Positions 63,059 to 64,000 of a stretch of DNA of 64,000 bases are shown piece by piece. This DNA is from Clostridium sp. C8-1-8 (lineage in GTDB: Bacteria; Bacillota; Clostridia; Clostridiales; Clostridiaceae), in contig NZ_JAABNO010000014.1 of the NCBI RefSeq assembly GCF_009928445.1, positions 62,001 to 126,000 of the forward strand, written 5' to 3'. The notes below the pieces were generated by a model that was not told where the DNA came from, did no database searches, and was given only the letters and a program-made list of their open reading frames with translations. Both the position numbers and the translations under genes were made by a program. Within the stretch, counting starts at the first letter, position 1. The number at the start of each line of letters is the position of its first letter.

Positions 63059-63520
63059 AATTACAGGAGAATTATTGTAATTTATATACAAATAATTTCT
63101 TGCACATATAAAACAAGTTATAAAGTAAGGAAAATCAATGATTTTTAGAGGATGGTAATTGGGGGGATATTCTTATCAAATGCAACTGCGAAAAATGTAA
63201 AAAAGTTAAGAATGATTTATGTTTACAAGTAAAATAGACAAGAATAATATTTATGTTAGTTATTAAATGTAGGGGGAAAAGGTATTATGAATACAAAAAA
63301 ATAATAAATTGTTTATTGGAATTTTAAGTTTTTTGATAGAACTTTCTTTATATTATAATGGACAGCCGTGCTTTTATTCAACCTAAGACATTATAAGTTA
63401 ATATATCCCCTTATAACGATGTGAATTTCAGTATGCTCATAGTATATGCACTCATGTGAATAGTCTGAAGTTCGTCTCGATTACATAAAATGTTTATTTA
63501 TTATTTAAATTATGAAAGGA
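63059..63520. other. Intergenic region with a possible decayed small gene
   Basis: No intact gene. At 63287 an ATG after AGGGGG starts MNTKK and stops within an A-run; one frame over, NNKLFIGILSFLIELSLYYN continues as a membrane-like helix, so this may be a broken signal-peptide gene. A Cys-rich fragment (KCNCEKCKK) near 63180 has no start. Confidence 0.4.
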
Positions 63521-64000
63521 ATGATGGTAACAATGAAGCTAGCACGGAAAATAATAGCTGTTATAGTGATGGTAACTTTCTTATCGTCACAGGTTACGTC
63601 TCTTAGCGATGTATTCGGTATAAAGACTTTGCCAGTTTCAGCAGCAACAAATGATATTAAAACTGACGCATCAAAAAGTGATAAGGATAAGAAGGAAGTT
63701 AGCAATGCTAATGGGACAAGCTCTAATACCAGTGATAACTCAAGCAACAATACAAAAGATAGTTCAAATAAAGACAAAAACAGTGATGAAAGTAAAAGTT
63801 CAAGTGATGCTGGAAGTAAAGCTACTAACAGTACAACTACTTCAAACACTTCCAATGATTCTAATAACACAAAAGATTCTGCAAAGATAGACAGTAATAG
63901 TAAAATTGATACCACTCCTAATACATCTACAAATAGATCAAACTTATTAAATGCGGAGTTATTTGCTAGTACTGCAAGCATTGATCAAATGGTTTTAACT
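63521..64000 (+). CDS. Secreted low-complexity protein N-terminus, probably a full RHS protein (runs off right edge)
   Basis: Open to the window end. Candidate ATGs are at 63521, 63524 and 63533 after GAAAGGA. A signal peptide is visible (MKLARKIIAVIVMVTFLSSQ) with a cut near VSAAT, then a long Ser/Asn/Asp/Lys/Thr-rich segment (about residues 45-145) and LLNAELFASTASIDQMVL. This opening is like those of clostridial wall-associated RHS proteins, and its position at the end of the toxin island supports that. The YD repeats would lie beyond the edge. Confidence 0.6.
   Translation, partial: MMVTMKLARKIIAVIVMVTFLSSQVTSLSDVFGIKTLPVSAATNDIKTDASKSDKDKKEVSNANGTSSNTSDNSSNNTKDSSNKDKNSDESKSSSDAGSKATNSTTTSNTSNDSNNTKDSAKIDSNSKIDTTPNTSTNRSNLLNAELFASTASIDQMVLT

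Noticed and set aside
63651..63890. Forward ORF of 79 codons
   Set aside because: Out of frame with the secreted protein N-terminus that covers the same bases; its repetitive composition is a by-product of the low-complexity region.
63505..63981. Reverse-strand ORF of 158 codons rich in Leu and Ser
   Set aside because: It is the complement of the forward Ser/Asn/Asp-rich secreted segment. The forward frame has a signal peptide and ribosome site and is open to the edge.

Overview
The window is AT-rich DNA from a Firmicute, most likely a Clostridium or close relative. Support comes from strong AGGAGG-type ribosome sites with ATG, GTG and TTG starts, a single-chain PurL in a purL-E-C-F-M-N-H-D cluster, a perfect CIRCE operator before htpG, a lysine riboswitch before an amino-acid ABC transporter, and clostridial YaaR, NifX-like, GGDEF and RHS proteins. 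No tRNA, rRNA, CRISPR array, intact transposase or phage module was seen.

Bases 1-16000 are mixed housekeeping: an Lrp/AsnC regulator running off the left edge, a PHP-domain protein, gamma carbonic anhydrase, CvfB, a secreted metallo-beta-lactamase-fold hydrolase, a Ca2+-type P-ATPase, YaaR, glutamine-dependent NAD synthetase and CIRCE-controlled htpG. An XRE-TPR regulator follows, with an unlisted 49-codon secreted-peptide gene directly downstream that looks like an RRNPP-type cell-cell signalling pair. An esterase and a NifX-like protein close the region. Bases 16400-24500 hold a solo UppS, the lysine-riboswitch transporter operon, a DUF3052-like protein, and a divergent ECF sigma factor operon whose second gene is a predicted membrane anti-sigma N-terminus fused to a full serpin. 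Bases 24600-35500 hold an alpha-galactosidase, two cyclic-di-GMP enzymes, a GT-C glycosyltransferase, a TerC-family protein, an HD hydrolase, a possible small RNA, a 29-codon membrane peptide and an alanine-racemase-like protein.

Bases 35500-46850 are the purine operon, which encodes most steps from PRPP to IMP. It has its own promoter, a long leader with a possible attenuator, and a long imperfect hairpin element between purL and purE. Bases 47000-52600 hold a third GGDEF protein, a DUF402 protein, an S51-like protein lacking its nucleophile, a flavin reductase, rarA and a small membrane protein.

From about 52700 to the right edge lies a polymorphic-toxin (RHS/YD-repeat) island. It has a large RHS protein with a probable nuclease tip and immunity gene, then a row of displaced toxin tips with immunity genes, separated by recurring ~145-bp boundary elements. 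Several tips carry identifiable lesions: a 13-bp duplication, a lost G in a G-run, an in-frame stop, and frameshifts. A decayed second RHS core, a DUF5104-like lipoprotein, an Rpn-nuclease remnant and the secreted N-terminus of another large protein follow.

Across the window there is a dispersed, decaying intergenic repeat of up to ~155 bp (at least five copies), a second shorter repeat, and a pair of matching hairpins.
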